Source of the DNA: Caldifarciminota bacterium UBA1063
Lineage (GTDB): Bacteria > Hydrothermota > Hydrothermia > UBA1063
Direction of reading: 5' to 3'
Assembly (NCBI GenBank): GCA_002316275.1
Contig: DCDE01000007.1
Span: 10,521 to 74,520 of the forward strand
DNA length: 64,000 nucleotides
This document shows positions 53,435 to 63,068 of the stretch, piece by piece (position 1 is the first letter of the stretch; each line of letters opens with the position of its first letter). The position numbers were made by a program, and so were the translations under genes. The notes beneath the pieces were generated by a model. The model searched no databases. It saw only the letters and a list, made by a program, of their open reading frames with translations, and had not been told where the DNA came from.

Positions 53435-54784
53435 TTATCTTATAATCAGGCTAATCATAAATCTCTCAAAGGTGGTGAGGAGTAGGAGCTGAATTACCAC
53501 TATTGCAAAACCTGTCTTTAGCATGTCAATGACCCTAAGTTCTCCGGAACTGTATACAATGGCATTAGGAGGTGTACTGATGGGAAGTAACATAGATGCT
53601 GAAGCTGAAAGACCAACGGCAACAACTAAGATCGCCTGATGAACAGGATCAAGATTTAAGCCAATAGCTAACGGAATTACGAGAGCGGCAGTGCTTGTAT
53701 TTGACATAAAATTCGTGATAATTGCGGTTATACCAGCAAGGAGAGCCAGCTGTGCGGAGAATGGCAGACTCGTAATTCCGAGTGAACTTACTATATATTC
53801 TCCCAGCCCACTTGCTTTGAATGCTTCTCCAAGGGAAAGGCCACCGCCCATAAGAATTAAAACATCCCAGTTAAGGCTATTAAAGTCTTTACGTTCCAAA
53901 ATGTTAAATGAAAAGTATACAAGTACTGGCAATAGTGCTACGTATGCTGAGTCTATTTTGTGTACTGATTCGGTAAGCCACAGCAATGCTGTGATAATGG
54001 AAACCGCAACAACTACCTTTACTCTCGGGTCCTTCCTTCGGCTTGTATCTGCTGAAATGCGCATATCGATCTTTTCAACTTTATGTGGGAACAATACAAG
54101 AAGTAAGAGCCAAGTTACGAGAATTAAGATAATTACAAAAGGAAGCCCAAAGCCCACCCATTTTGCAAAATTTATATTGGTGCCCGCCTTTTTCAAGTAA
54201 TCAAGTGCAATCGCATTTGGAGGGGTTCCGACTGGTGTTGCCATACCTCCAATATTTGCTCCAAAGGCGATAGAGATAAGAAGAGCCCGCGCGTAGTTCT
54301 TGTCTTCAAGCTTTCTTACCACGGGTAATGTAACTGCGAGCATTAGAGCGGCAACTGCAGTATTTGACATCCACATGGAAAGAAATCCAGAAACGCCGAG
54401 GAATGCAAGTATAGTAAGTGAGGGTTTTCCCCCTGTTCTATTTAATATGCTTTCAGCAACTAATTCGTCAATTTTGTATGACTCCAGTCCTTTTGCGAGT
54501 ACAAACCCTCCAAGGAACAGAAGAATAGTAGTGCTGAAAAAAGGCGCCAAGAATGTTGTAGCTTTTACGCCTTCAATTTTGGGAAGTAGCCAGAGTACTT
54601 CAAGTATAAGAATGACAAAGGACGTCGTATAAAGGGGAATGATCTCAAAGATCCACAGTATAGCAGCTATTAGGAAAATTATGGCAGTAATCTTCTGAGG
54701 CTCTGTCATGGATGTCATTATGGGTAAGTTATACATTACTATTGCCACTATTGCAGTAAGAATTAAACCCAAAGCTCTTTTCAT
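53435..54784 (-). CDS. SLC13/DASS family anion:sodium symporter
   Basis: 449 residues, about 11 membrane helices. Two SNT motifs (WMSNTAVAALM and FMSNTSTAALVIP) and two TP motifs (TPVGTPPNAIAL and ISTPPNAIVYSSG) form the substrate and sodium sites of the DASS family. Substrate likely a dicarboxylate or sulfate/phosphate; not decided by sequence. GGAGG precedes the ATG. Follows the M18 aminopeptidase by 10 bp in the same direction. Confidence 0.88.
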   Translation of the reverse strand: MKRALGLILTAIVAIVMYNLPIMTSMTEPQKITAIIFLIAAILWIFEIIPLYTTSFVILILEVLWLLPKIEGVKATTFLAPFFSTTILLFLGGFVLAKGLESYKIDELVAESILNRTGGKPSLTILAFLGVSGFLSMWMSNTAVAALMLAVTLPVVRKLEDKNYARALLISIAFGANIGGMATPVGTPPNAIALDYLKKAGTNINFAKWVGFGLPFVIILILVTWLLLLVLFPHKVEKIDMRISADTSRRKDPRVKVVVAVSIITALLWLTESVHKIDSAYVALLPVLVYFSFNILERKDFNSLNWDVLILMGGGLSLGEAFKASGLGEYIVSSLGITSLPFSAQLALLAGITAIITNFMSNTSTAALVIPLAIGLNLDPVHQAILVVAVGLSASASMLLPISTPPNAIVYSSGELRVIDMLKTGFAIVVIQLLLLTTFERFMISLIIR

Positions 54785-54794
54785 CTAACCTCCT

Positions 54795-56126
54795 TCATTC
54801 AGTTTGAACAAATGCCTTATAAGCTTTGTAAGTCATATAAATATCTACTTTAGATGCAATTTCAAACGGCGAATGCATAGAGAGAAGCGGAGTCCCAGCA
54901 TCTATTGTGTCTATTCCAAACTTTGATAAATATTTTGCTACCGTTCCGCCTCCTCCTTCATCTACTTTGCCCAGTTCTGCAACTTGCCACACAACCCCTT
55001 CCTTTTCGAAAATTGAGACTATTTTTGCTACAAACTCTGCATGTGCATCATTTGTAGCATACTTTCCACCAGAACCTGTATATTTTGAGATGGCAATGCC
55101 GTAACCGAGTTTTGCCGCATTCTTAAGTTCATGAACTTCCTTCCAATTTGGGTCTACACCAGCAGTAACATCACCGGATATGGCTTCGCTTTTATAAAGT
55201 ACCTTCCTCACACTTGCATAGTCACTTACACCGTGCTCTTTGAGGACATCGCTCACTGCGAATTCAAGAATCATAGATTCTGCACCTGTGTTGCCATCAG
55301 AACCTATTTCTTCTTTGTCAAATAAGATTACAAGGGTGGGCCTGGCTAAATTTTCGGCATCTAACAGGGCTTTTACTGCAGCGTATGCACACACACGATC
55401 ATCTTGGCCATAGCCACCGATCATAGATCTGTCAATGCCTACGTCAAAAGCAGGGCCTTGAGGCACTACCTCTAACTCAGCGGAAATCAGGTCTTCTTCC
55501 TCAATGTTATATTTCTGCCGCAGGATCGAGATGATGTTTTCCATTACCTTTTCTTTGATTTTATCGTCCTCTCCTTTTACAGGTATACTACCAAATAGAA
55601 GGTCAAGCTTTTCTCCATGAACCGCCTCAGAGATTTTTTTGCCAGCCTGCACGTTCTTTGAAAGATGGGGTAGTATATCTGTAAATGTAAAAACAGGGTC
55701 GCCTGGTTCATCTCCTATGTTAATTCTCAAAGAGCTCCGATCTTTCTTGACGACTACACCTTTAATAGCCATAGGTTTTGTAACCCATTGGTATGTTTTA
55801 ATCCCACCATAGTAATGAGTCTCAAGGAGCACGATGCCTGTATCTTCATACAGAGGATTTTGCTTTATATCAATTCTTGGAGCATCAATATGAGCAGCAA
55901 GAATCCTAAAGCCATCAAGTATATCGGATTTACCTTTTTTATACAGTACGAGGCTCTTGTTTCTAAAATTATATGTCCTTACATCTTGTCGAGGTGCTAC
56001 AAGTTTTGTGAAATATTCAACAGTCTCTCTTTCGGTTTTAGCCTTCGAAAGAAATTCCCTATAAATCTCTGCATAATTGAATACATCATCTTCTTTTACA
56101 AAGTCCCATGCAATTTTGAACTTCAT
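54795..56126 (-). CDS. M18 family aminopeptidase
   Basis: 443 residues. Two-zinc aspartyl-aminopeptidase type: AAHIDAPRIDIKQ (His ligand), GQDDRVCAYAAV (bridging Asp), DKEEIGSDGNTGAES (catalytic and ligand Glu), and NDAHAEFV (C-terminal His). Removes N-terminal residues, often acidic. TAGGAG precedes the ATG; it starts 8 nt after the POR beta subunit stop, in the same run. Confidence 0.92.
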   Translation of the reverse strand: MKFKIAWDFVKEDDVFNYAEIYREFLSKAKTERETVEYFTKLVAPRQDVRTYNFRNKSLVLYKKGKSDILDGFRILAAHIDAPRIDIKQNPLYEDTGIVLLETHYYGGIKTYQWVTKPMAIKGVVVKKDRSSLRINIGDEPGDPVFTFTDILPHLSKNVQAGKKISEAVHGEKLDLLFGSIPVKGEDDKIKEKVMENIISILRQKYNIEEEDLISAELEVVPQGPAFDVGIDRSMIGGYGQDDRVCAYAAVKALLDAENLARPTLVILFDKEEIGSDGNTGAESMILEFAVSDVLKEHGVSDYASVRKVLYKSEAISGDVTAGVDPNWKEVHELKNAAKLGYGIAISKYTGSGGKYATNDAHAEFVAKIVSIFEKEGVVWQVAELGKVDEGGGGTVAKYLSKFGIDTIDAGTPLLSMHSPFEIASKVDIYMTYKAYKAFVQTE

Positions 56127-56134
56127 ACTAACTC

Positions 56135-57067
56135 CTATCGATAGAACTCTGGACTAGGGATATTCTGAAGGGTTCCATGGGTTAGTTCATGCTTCTTTAA
56201 TAGACTATCGAAATTCTCATTTACCATCTTTTGGATAAACTCCACATCTTCTTCCTTAAGATGCCTAAATCTACCTTGAATTTTTAAATATTCGGAGACA
56301 GGAACCTTTTTAGGAGGCATATAACTCACACGGTAATTTTTGCCATGCTCAATTTCATAGAGTGGGAAAACATTAGTCTGGGTAGCAAGCCTGGCAGCTC
56401 GTATGCTAATGTCTGATGGAATTTTCCATCCTGGAGGGCAGGGTGCAAATATGTGAAAGAATCTAAACCCCTTTATTCCTTTTGCCTTCTGAACTTTTCT
56501 GATAAAATCTTCCGGGAAAGCAATGTTTACTGTAGCCTGATATGGCACCCCGTGAGCCGCAATGATTTCATCGATATTCTTTTTTGGTTTATCTTCCGGA
56601 TGTTTAACAGGAGTTGTCGTTGTCCATGCACCCCATGGCGTTGCACTGGACCTTTGAATACCAGTGTTCATATAAGCCTCATTGTCATAAACGAAGTAAA
56701 TAATATCCTCATTTCTTTCAGCGGCACCTGAAATGGACTGAATCCCTATGTCAAAAGTACCACCATCACCAGCCCAGGCAAAGACAGTTGTATCTTTAAG
56801 TCCTCTCATTGTCAGGCCTGCCTTCAGGCCTGCTGCGGAAATAGCGGCAGTTTCGAAAGCGGTGTGAAACACAGGAATTTTTAGGGCATTATAAAGAACG
56901 TCACCAGAAATTATAGTCCAGCAACACGCTGGAATAGTTACTACAGAGTTTTCACCGAGCGCCTTTAGTGCTAATCTCATTGCAAGGGCGCCACCACAGC
57001 CTTGACAAGCTGCGTGCCCACTGTAAAGTAGCTCATCTTCAGGTATTTGCCAATTTTTCATAATCAT
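56135..57067 (-). CDS. porB: 2-oxoacid:ferredoxin oxidoreductase, beta subunit
   Basis: 310 residues. Thiamine diphosphate subunit: N-terminal cluster cysteines HAACQGCGGA, TPP motif GDGGTFDIGIQSISGA followed by DNEAYMNTGIQRS, and PCPPGWKIP. GVQ-type GIQRSSATPWGA fits the pyruvate/2-ketoisovalerate family. Works with porA, porG and the porD-like protein. GGAGGG precedes the start; overlaps porA by 4 nt. Confidence 0.93.
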   Translation of the reverse strand: MIMKNWQIPEDELLYSGHAACQGCGGALAMRLALKALGENSVVTIPACCWTIISGDVLYNALKIPVFHTAFETAAISAAGLKAGLTMRGLKDTTVFAWAGDGGTFDIGIQSISGAAERNEDIIYFVYDNEAYMNTGIQRSSATPWGAWTTTTPVKHPEDKPKKNIDEIIAAHGVPYQATVNIAFPEDFIRKVQKAKGIKGFRFFHIFAPCPPGWKIPSDISIRAARLATQTNVFPLYEIEHGKNYRVSYMPPKKVPVSEYLKIQGRFRHLKEEDVEFIQKMVNENFDSLLKKHELTHGTLQNIPSPEFYR

Positions 57068-58221
57068 AGCTTAACCCCCCTCCATATAGCTTCATCAAGG
57101 GTTTCACGCTTTTTCATATCCTCGTATATGCCAATTATATCACCAACTGTAACATCTCTTCCTCCAAGGCCAGCAATGTAGCCATAAACAATGGGTCTAT
57201 CTTGTAATGGATAAAGTGCGGATTTTATTTCCTCATAGAATATCCCGTGGTGTCCGAAGGATATGTTTCTATCAATTATTGCTACCTTCTTCTTCCCTTT
57301 TAGTATATTTCTAAGTTTTTCAAAGGGGAAAGGCCTTACAACTCGAAGTTTTAAGAGTCCAACTTTTTCCCCTTTCTTTCTCAGCTCCTGAATTGCAACG
57401 CGTGCAGTAGAAGTAACTGCTCCTACAGTTACGATCACATACTCTGCATCGTCCAACATGTAAGGTTCAACGAGATCATAAGTCCTACCGAACATCTCGC
57501 CAAATAGTTTCCCCTCTTTCTCAAAGACGCTTACAGCTTTCTCCATAGCCTTTTGCATTTTGTATCTGAATTCCATGTAAGTATCAGGTCCCGCAAGCGC
57601 ACCGTAACCAATGGGTTTACCGGGTTCAATGGTAACCATCGGTTTATATGGAGGCAAAAATTCATCGATTTTTTCTTGATCATATATTTCAATGGGCTCT
57701 GAAGTATGAGAAAGTACAAATGCGTCAAGAACCACCATGCAGGGAAGATAAATCTGTTCGGCAACTTTGTATGCAAGGATTATGCTGTCGAACGCCTCCT
57801 GGTTTGATTCAACATATACTTGCATCCACCCAGTATCTCTCTGAGATAAAGAATCGTTCTGGTCCGTCCATATAGTCCATGGCGGTGCCATTGCCCTATT
57901 AATATCCGCAAGTACGATTGGCAACCTATCACCTGCAGCCCAATGTAACATTTCATGCATCAGTGCAAGACCCTGAGCTGATGTAGCAGTAAATGCCCGC
58001 GCACCCGCTGCCGATGCAGAAACGCATGCTGACATAGCCGAATGTTCTGATTCCACATTTACAAAGATCGCTTTTAACAAACCATCGGCTACCATCTCGG
58101 AGAGTAATTCAACTACCTGGGTTTGCGGTGTAATTGGGTACGCCGAAATTACCTGTACCCTTGAAACCATTGCACCATAAGAAACTGCGTGATTTCCAGT
58201 TAAAACTTTCTTTACAGACAT
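57064..58221 (-). CDS. porA: 2-oxoacid:ferredoxin oxidoreductase, alpha subunit
   Basis: 385 residues. Substrate/TPP subunit with VISAYPITPQTQVVE, SEHSAMSACVSASAAGAR, SAQGLALMHEM and ADINRAMAPPWTIWTDQ, the last segment most like pyruvate enzymes. C-terminal transketolase-like domain (GAVTSTARVAI, VGLLKLRVVRPFP). Produces acetyl-CoA and reduced ferredoxin; pyruvate specificity is likely, not proven. GGGAGGG precedes the ATG. Confidence 0.93.
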   Translation of the reverse strand: MSVKKVLTGNHAVSYGAMVSRVQVISAYPITPQTQVVELLSEMVADGLLKAIFVNVESEHSAMSACVSASAAGARAFTATSAQGLALMHEMLHWAAGDRLPIVLADINRAMAPPWTIWTDQNDSLSQRDTGWMQVYVESNQEAFDSIILAYKVAEQIYLPCMVVLDAFVLSHTSEPIEIYDQEKIDEFLPPYKPMVTIEPGKPIGYGALAGPDTYMEFRYKMQKAMEKAVSVFEKEGKLFGEMFGRTYDLVEPYMLDDAEYVIVTVGAVTSTARVAIQELRKKGEKVGLLKLRVVRPFPFEKLRNILKGKKKVAIIDRNISFGHHGIFYEEIKSALYPLQDRPIVYGYIAGLGGRDVTVGDIIGIYEDMKKRETLDEAIWRGVKL

Positions 58222-58232
58222 AAAAGCCCTCC

Positions 58233-59342
58233 CTATTTTTCGGGAATCAATTCAAGGATGCCCCTCGGGCATTCTGTTACACATATACCACAGCCCTTAC
58301 AATAGTCATAGTCAAATTCAGGGAGATTGTTTACCCATTTCACAGCAGAATCGGGACAGAATACATAACAATTCCCACATGAATTGCACGTACCACATGA
58401 GAAACATCTTGACGCTTCTTTAATTGCATCTTCAAGCTCATTTATTTCTTTAACTGCATTTTCATGGTTAAAGTAGTCTTCTATGATTTCTTTATAGGAA
58501 ACAACTCTTGGAAGCTTTTCCTCATCTTTATATTCTTTACCCGACGCTTTAGAAGCGATGTATATTGCCACTCCAATGGCGTTCTTAATTGTTCTTGAAA
58601 TATCTTGATCTTCTTTAGAAGAGAAGGCCCCTTCAAAGTTTGTTTTACCTGTTTTTGGATCTTCAATAGAAACCATTTGCGGGTATGAAGAACTTGACAC
58701 GAAGATATATTTAAATTCCTTTTGAAGTTCTGAAATTTTGGCAGAAGTATTCACATTCAAGCGAAGTCCTGCATTTTGCAAAATCTTCAGCTCTTTACCT
58801 AAGATTTCTTCAGGGACCTTTCCCCTTATGTCCTCGAAGGTCTCGTTACCTTTAAGGAATAGATGAACCTCAAAACCCTCTTTCAGCAGTATGTAAGAAG
58901 CTGCCATTCCCGATATGGAACCGCCGAGGATGGCAACTCTTTCGTGCTTTTTTTCTTTAATGTCAATGGATTTTTTATCCAGGTATAAATCACCTAAGAA
59001 TCTTTCAAGTTCTTTAATTGAAATTTTATCATCATATTTGTTTCTATTACATCCTACTTCACATTTAGCAGGGCATAGCCTTCCAGTAATAGTTGGAAAG
59101 GGGTTCCATTTAATTATCTCTAAGGCTGCACTTTCTGCATCACTATTAGTAGTAAGGAAATTAATAAAATCTGGAATTCTGATCCTTAAAGGACATGCAT
59201 TTTCACACGGTGCACTTCTACTAACTGTAACTGGTCTCACGTTCTTCCAGGTTCCCGTTTTCTTTACAAGGGTAACCCCTTGGGAAACGGGGGCTTCTGG
59301 AAGATCATTGAGAGAGTTTACAATAATTGGTTTAATATCCAT
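58233..59342 (-). CDS. Ferredoxin-type delta subunit fused to GltD-like FAD domain
   Basis: 369 residues. Residues 1-125 match the N-terminal iron-sulfur domain of GltD-like proteins (C46, C50, GRLCPAKCEVGC with C90, C94, C98). Residues ~135-300 are a shortened Rossmann domain whose nucleotide motif reads GGSISG (second Gly replaced by Ser). The C-terminus carries Cys313-329 in CFSCGTCNSCGNCYVFCPD and the cluster YCKGCGICVTECPRG (348-358), as in PorD. It links POR to an extra electron path; the degenerate nucleotide motif and lack of an NAD(P) domain are odd. AAGGAGG precedes the ATG. Confidence 0.8.
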   Translation of the reverse strand: MDIKPIIVNSLNDLPEAPVSQGVTLVKKTGTWKNVRPVTVSRSAPCENACPLRIRIPDFINFLTTNSDAESAALEIIKWNPFPTITGRLCPAKCEVGCNRNKYDDKISIKELERFLGDLYLDKKSIDIKEKKHERVAILGGSISGMAASYILLKEGFEVHLFLKGNETFEDIRGKVPEEILGKELKILQNAGLRLNVNTSAKISELQKEFKYIFVSSSSYPQMVSIEDPKTGKTNFEGAFSSKEDQDISRTIKNAIGVAIYIASKASGKEYKDEEKLPRVVSYKEIIEDYFNHENAVKEINELEDAIKEASRCFSCGTCNSCGNCYVFCPDSAVKWVNNLPEFDYDYCKGCGICVTECPRGILELIPEK

Positions 59343-59351
59343 GAAACCTCC

Positions 59352-59915
59352 TTATATTCTGATTTGGGTCAAATGATAAGCTTCTTCGCATGCCTTTTGG
59401 TTTGCATCTGGTTTTGTGGGAACTTCTTCGGGTATAGATTCGATAATTGCAGCAAGTGGAATAACGTGCTCGAGGATTTTTGCGAAAGCTCCCAGTATTG
59501 CAGTATTCACGATAGGTTGTGCTTTTGAACCCAAACCATACTTTACTGCAATCTCAGATGCATCGACAGTTGCAACTTTATATTTGGTAGGGATGTCAAG
59601 GGCTTCAGGTGGACTTGGAGTATTAATAATTACCCAGCCCCCTTCTTTTAGACCTGAAAAGGTATCAGGTAAGGAAAGGAGGGTTGGATCGAGAACCATT
59701 ATATGATCGGGTTCGTAGATATTTGATCTGACAGGAAGTTCATTGCTACTTTCTGCAATTCGTGTAAATGCGACCACTGGAGCTCCCCTTCGTTCTACAC
59801 CGAACTGGGGGAAAGACTGAGCATATTTTCCAATTCTGAATGCAGCATCAGCAAGGATCTTAGATGCCACTACCGCGCCTTGTCCTCCCCTTCCATGGGT
59901 CCTTATCTCTATCAT
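59352..59915 (-). CDS. porG: 2-oxoacid:ferredoxin oxidoreductase, gamma subunit
   Basis: AGGAGG upstream supports ATG 59915 (187 residues, MIEIRTHGRGGQGAVVASKI) over the longer frame from 59966. HGRGGQG is the gamma-subunit signature, followed by FPQFGVERRGAPVVAF and a C-terminal EEAYHL tail. First gene of the POR operon (gamma, delta-like, alpha, beta). Ferredoxin-linked pyruvate oxidation is the inferred role. Confidence 0.93.
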   Translation of the reverse strand: MIEIRTHGRGGQGAVVASKILADAAFRIGKYAQSFPQFGVERRGAPVVAFTRIAESSNELPVRSNIYEPDHIMVLDPTLLSLPDTFSGLKEGGWVIINTPSPPEALDIPTKYKVATVDASEIAVKYGLGSKAQPIVNTAILGAFAKILEHVIPLAAIIESIPEEVPTKPDANQKACEEAYHLTQIRI

Positions 59916-59937
59916 GACAAATCTCCTCCTCTTCTTT

Positions 59938-59966
59938 AGTTTAAAACCTATGTTAGATATAGTCAA
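59938..59966 (-). promoter_or_regulatory. Predicted promoter of the ferredoxin oxidoreductase operon
   Basis: Minus strand TTGACT (59961-59966), 17-bp spacer, TAAACT (59938-59943); the short leader carries AGGAGG before ATG 59915. Confidence 0.6.
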
Positions 59967-60333
59967 TTTATGAAATTAGAAGTGTTAAAATACGATTGAC
60001 TAAGAATATTAATAAGAGCTTCCCTTAGGTATTTGTGTTGAAACATGTCATAATGCTTGTGTTATTCGAAATTACCTTAAGAATGAAATTTTTAAGTGAA
60101 TCTCCGTACAACAGTAAAATAAGTCAAATATCTTTACGTTCCTACTTAATAAGTAACATTAAGTATTACATTCGTGAGTAGTATGGGGAACCTAAACCTT
60201 ATTTTCATATTGGCTGAGTGAGAGGAGGAAATCTTTATACATACATGCGCTTTTAGAAACACTAGTCAATCTGAGAGAATCGTGAAATTTGGATGTGCTT
60301 ATATATACGAATTATTTAAAAACCCTCGTTTGC
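59967..60333. other. Longest non-coding gap of the window
   Basis: AT-rich divergent spacer between the POR operon and the aminotransferase gene. No credible open frame, tRNA or strong hairpin. It holds an inverted repeat at 60143-60165 and an AGGAGG at about 60222-60227 that is not followed by a usable coding frame (only MRF then stop). An undetected small RNA or regulator site is possible but not shown. Confidence 0.5.
60143..60165. repeat. Inverted repeat, possible operator
   Basis: Arms TACTTAAT (60143-60150) and ATTAAGTA (60158-60165) are perfect complements around 7 nt. Symmetric AT-rich dyads of this size can be repressor sites. It lies midway between two divergent promoters, not over either. 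Confidence 0.35.
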
Positions 60334-60362
60334 TTTACATTTCACGCTTTTTGGCTTAAATT
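60334..60362 (+). promoter_or_regulatory. Predicted promoter of the aminotransferase-rtcB operon
   Basis: TTTACA (60334-60339), 17-bp spacer, TAAATT (60357-60362), then a short leader with AAGGAGG before ATG 60385. Confidence 0.6.
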
Positions 60363-60384
60363 TATAACAATATAAGGAGGAAAA

Positions 60385-61602
60385 ATGCTGAAGGAAAATT
60401 TGATATCAAAAATTTCTAAAAGAGCCAAAGAAATGCAAGCTTCTCCTATTAGAAAACTCTATCCATTTGCAGTCCAAGCAAAGAGAAGAGGTATCACAGT
60501 ATATCATTTAAATATTGGACAACCCGATGTACCAACACCTGTACAGCTCCTTGCCGGGATCAAGAGCTTTAATGAAACGGTTCTTCCCTATGGTCCATCT
60601 GATGGACTTCTTGAACTAAGAGAAGAAATCGCACAATATTTTAAGAAGTTTGACGTAGAAGTTGACCCTTCAGAGGTTTTTATTACAACAGGGGGGTCAG
60701 AAGCTGTTCTTTTTGCCTTTATCTTGGTGGGCGATTTTGGTGATGAAGTCCTGGTTCCGGAGCCTTTTTACACAAATTATCAAGGTTTCGCACAACAAGT
60801 GGGAATTACTTTGCGTCCTATACCCACATCCGTAGAGGATGGCTTTCACCTTCCTAACCGAGAAGTAATAAAATCCCTCATCACACCAAAAACAAAAGCT
60901 ATTTTACTTTGTTCACCCAACAACCCTACGGGAACTATTTATGAAGATAATGAATTTGAAGAAGTTATAAGTGTTGTTAGAGAGTTCGATTTGTATCTTC
61001 TCGTGGATGAAGTTTATCGTGAGTTTGCCTTTGATGGTAGAAAACCGTCAACCCTTCTCCGATTTAAGGATATACACGATCGTCTCATAGTACTTGATTC
61101 TATTTCTAAAAGGTTCAGTGCCTGTGGTGCGAGAATTGGATTCATTGTCACTAAAAATACAGAAGCGCTGAGTGCTTTTATGAAGATGGGGCAAGCAAGG
61201 CTCTGCCCTCCCACAATCGAGCAATGGGGTGCTATCAATGGATTTAAGCATATAGATGAATTCATTGACGATATGATTGGTGAATACGAGAGGAGAAGGA
61301 ATGTAGTTTTCGAGGAACTTAAAAAATTCCCGGATATAGAGGCAAGAAAACCTGAAGGTGCTTTCTATACTGTTGTGAAACTGCCTGTAAAAAATGCTGA
61401 GGATTTTGCCGTCTGGCTTTTAAAAGATTTTCAACATAACGGGAAAACCGTTATGGTCGCACCCGCAGAGTCCTTTTATCTGACACCAGGTAAAGGAGTA
61501 GATGAAGTCAGGATTGCTTATGTACTTGAAGAAGACAAGCTAAGAGATGCCATTAGGATATTAGGCAAAGCAGTCTCTGTTTACAATCAAAGAGGAAAGT
61601 GA
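60385..61602 (+). CDS. Class I/II pyridoxal-phosphate aminotransferase
   Basis: 405 residues. Fold type I: GSEAVLFAFIL, LLCSPNNPTGTIYE (Asn/Pro loop), LLVDEVYREF, and the PLP-Lys segment VLDSISKRFSACGARIGF. The N-terminus (SPIRKLYPFAVQAKRRG, LNIGQPDVPTP) is typical of the aspartate aminotransferase-like group in thermophiles. Amino donor not decided. Own promoter with AAGGAGG; overlaps rtcB by 4 nt. Confidence 0.9.
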   Translation: MLKENLISKISKRAKEMQASPIRKLYPFAVQAKRRGITVYHLNIGQPDVPTPVQLLAGIKSFNETVLPYGPSDGLLELREEIAQYFKKFDVEVDPSEVFITTGGSEAVLFAFILVGDFGDEVLVPEPFYTNYQGFAQQVGITLRPIPTSVEDGFHLPNREVIKSLITPKTKAILLCSPNNPTGTIYEDNEFEEVISVVREFDLYLLVDEVYREFAFDGRKPSTLLRFKDIHDRLIVLDSISKRFSACGARIGFIVTKNTEALSAFMKMGQARLCPPTIEQWGAINGFKHIDEFIDDMIGEYERRRNVVFEELKKFPDIEARKPEGAFYTVVKLPVKNAEDFAVWLLKDFQHNGKTVMVAPAESFYLTPGKGVDEVRIAYVLEEDKLRDAIRILGKAVSVYNQRGK

Positions 61603-63053
61603 GTATGTGGGAAGGCAGGCTCGAAAAGGTTGACAACTTTAGGTGGATGATAAATAAGGATTATAAAAAATGTATGAATGTCCCGGGTATAATCTACGCT
61701 TCAGAAAAACTTTTAGAGTCTATTAAAAAGGATAATGCCCCTGAGCAGGTCGCAAACGTCGCCTGTCTTCCTGGTATTGAAAAGTACTCCATCGCAATGC
61801 CTGATATACACTGGGGGTATGGATTTCCCATAGGAGGCGTTGCGGCATTTAGCATTGAAGAAGGTGTAATTTCGCCCGGTGGCGTGGGATATGATATTAA
61901 CTGCGGTGTGCGGATATTAAAGACTAACCTTAAAAGAAAAGATATTGAGCGTCACTTAGAAAAAATACTTAACGAGATGTTTTTGAATATTCCAGCGGGT
62001 GTTGGAAAGGGTGGCATTTACCGTGTAGGTGAAAGAGATCTGAAAGATGTGTTAGCTCTCGGCGCGCGGTGGGTTGTAGAAAAAGGATTCGGATGGAAGG
62101 AGGATTTAGAACGTATTGAAGAAGGTGGATCGATGAAGGGCGCCGATCCATCAAAGGTATCCAGTAGGGCTATTCAAAGGGGACTTCCGCAGCTCGGTTC
62201 CCTGGGCGCAGGGAACCATTTCATGGAAATACAAGTGGTTGAAAGGGTTTTTGACCGGGAAGCTGCCAAGGCTATTGGAATCGAAGAAGACACTGTTACA
62301 GTGATGGTTCACACTGGTTCAAGAGGGCTTGGCCATCAGGTATGTGACGATTATGTGAGGCAGCTACAGAATGCTATGGGTAAATACGGAATTAACGTTC
62401 CCGATAGGCAGTTAGCGTCTGTGCCGTTTAAATCTCCCGAGGGACAGGCATATTTTGGAGCGATGGTATGTGCAGCAAACTTTGCTTGGGCTAATAGGCA
62501 ATTTATAACGCATTGGATTAGGGAATCCTTTGAGAAAGCCATTGGTGAAAGTGCTGAGAGACTTGGTATGCAAATTATATATGACGTTGCTCATAATATT
62601 GCCAAGATAGAGGATCATATGGTTAACGGAAAACTTAAGAAAGTAGTAGTACACCGTAAAGGCGCAACAAGAGCGTTTCCTAAAGGGCACCCTCAAACTC
62701 CTCAGTTGTATCATGAAATAGGACAACCAGTTTTAATTCCGGGTGATATGGGAACAGCGTCTTATATTCTCCTCGGTACTCAGAAAGCTATGGAGGAAAC
62801 TTTTGGATCGACAGCTCACGGTGCAGGGCGCGTCCTCTCAAGGAGCGAAGCCGTAAGGCGGACTAAGGGCAGAAATATAGTTGATGAACTTAAAAAAAAG
62901 GGAATACTTGTTAAGGTGCACTCCCTTGAAACCCTTAGTGAGGAGGTACCAGATGCGTACAAAGATGTAGATATAGTTGTCGATGTAGTTCATAACGCTG
63001 GTATCTCCACAAAAGTAGCGAGAATGGTACCAATTGCAGTAATTAAAGGTTAG
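61599..63053 (+). CDS. rtcB: RNA-splicing ligase RtcB
   Basis: 484 residues. GTP- and Mn-dependent 3'-phosphate RNA ligase. Metal ligands and motifs: PGGVGYDINCGVR (Asp, Cys), LGAGNHFMEI, VHTGSRGLGHQV, YDVAHNIAK, VHRKGATRAFP, and guanylated His in STAHGAGRVLSR. Full length. No archease gene is adjacent. In bacteria it repairs or heals tRNA and rRNA breaks. It follows the aminotransferase and is followed by a receiver gene 15 nt later. Confidence 0.96.
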   Translation: MSMWEGRLEKVDNFRWMINKDYKKCMNVPGIIYASEKLLESIKKDNAPEQVANVACLPGIEKYSIAMPDIHWGYGFPIGGVAAFSIEEGVISPGGVGYDINCGVRILKTNLKRKDIERHLEKILNEMFLNIPAGVGKGGIYRVGERDLKDVLALGARWVVEKGFGWKEDLERIEEGGSMKGADPSKVSSRAIQRGLPQLGSLGAGNHFMEIQVVERVFDREAAKAIGIEEDTVTVMVHTGSRGLGHQVCDDYVRQLQNAMGKYGINVPDRQLASVPFKSPEGQAYFGAMVCAANFAWANRQFITHWIRESFEKAIGESAERLGMQIIYDVAHNIAKIEDHMVNGKLKKVVVHRKGATRAFPKGHPQTPQLYHEIGQPVLIPGDMGTASYILLGTQKAMEETFGSTAHGAGRVLSRSEAVRRTKGRNIVDELKKKGILVKVHSLETLSEEVPDAYKDVDIVVDVVHNAGISTKVARMVPIAVIKG

Positions 63054-63068
63054 TTAAGGAGGAATTGT

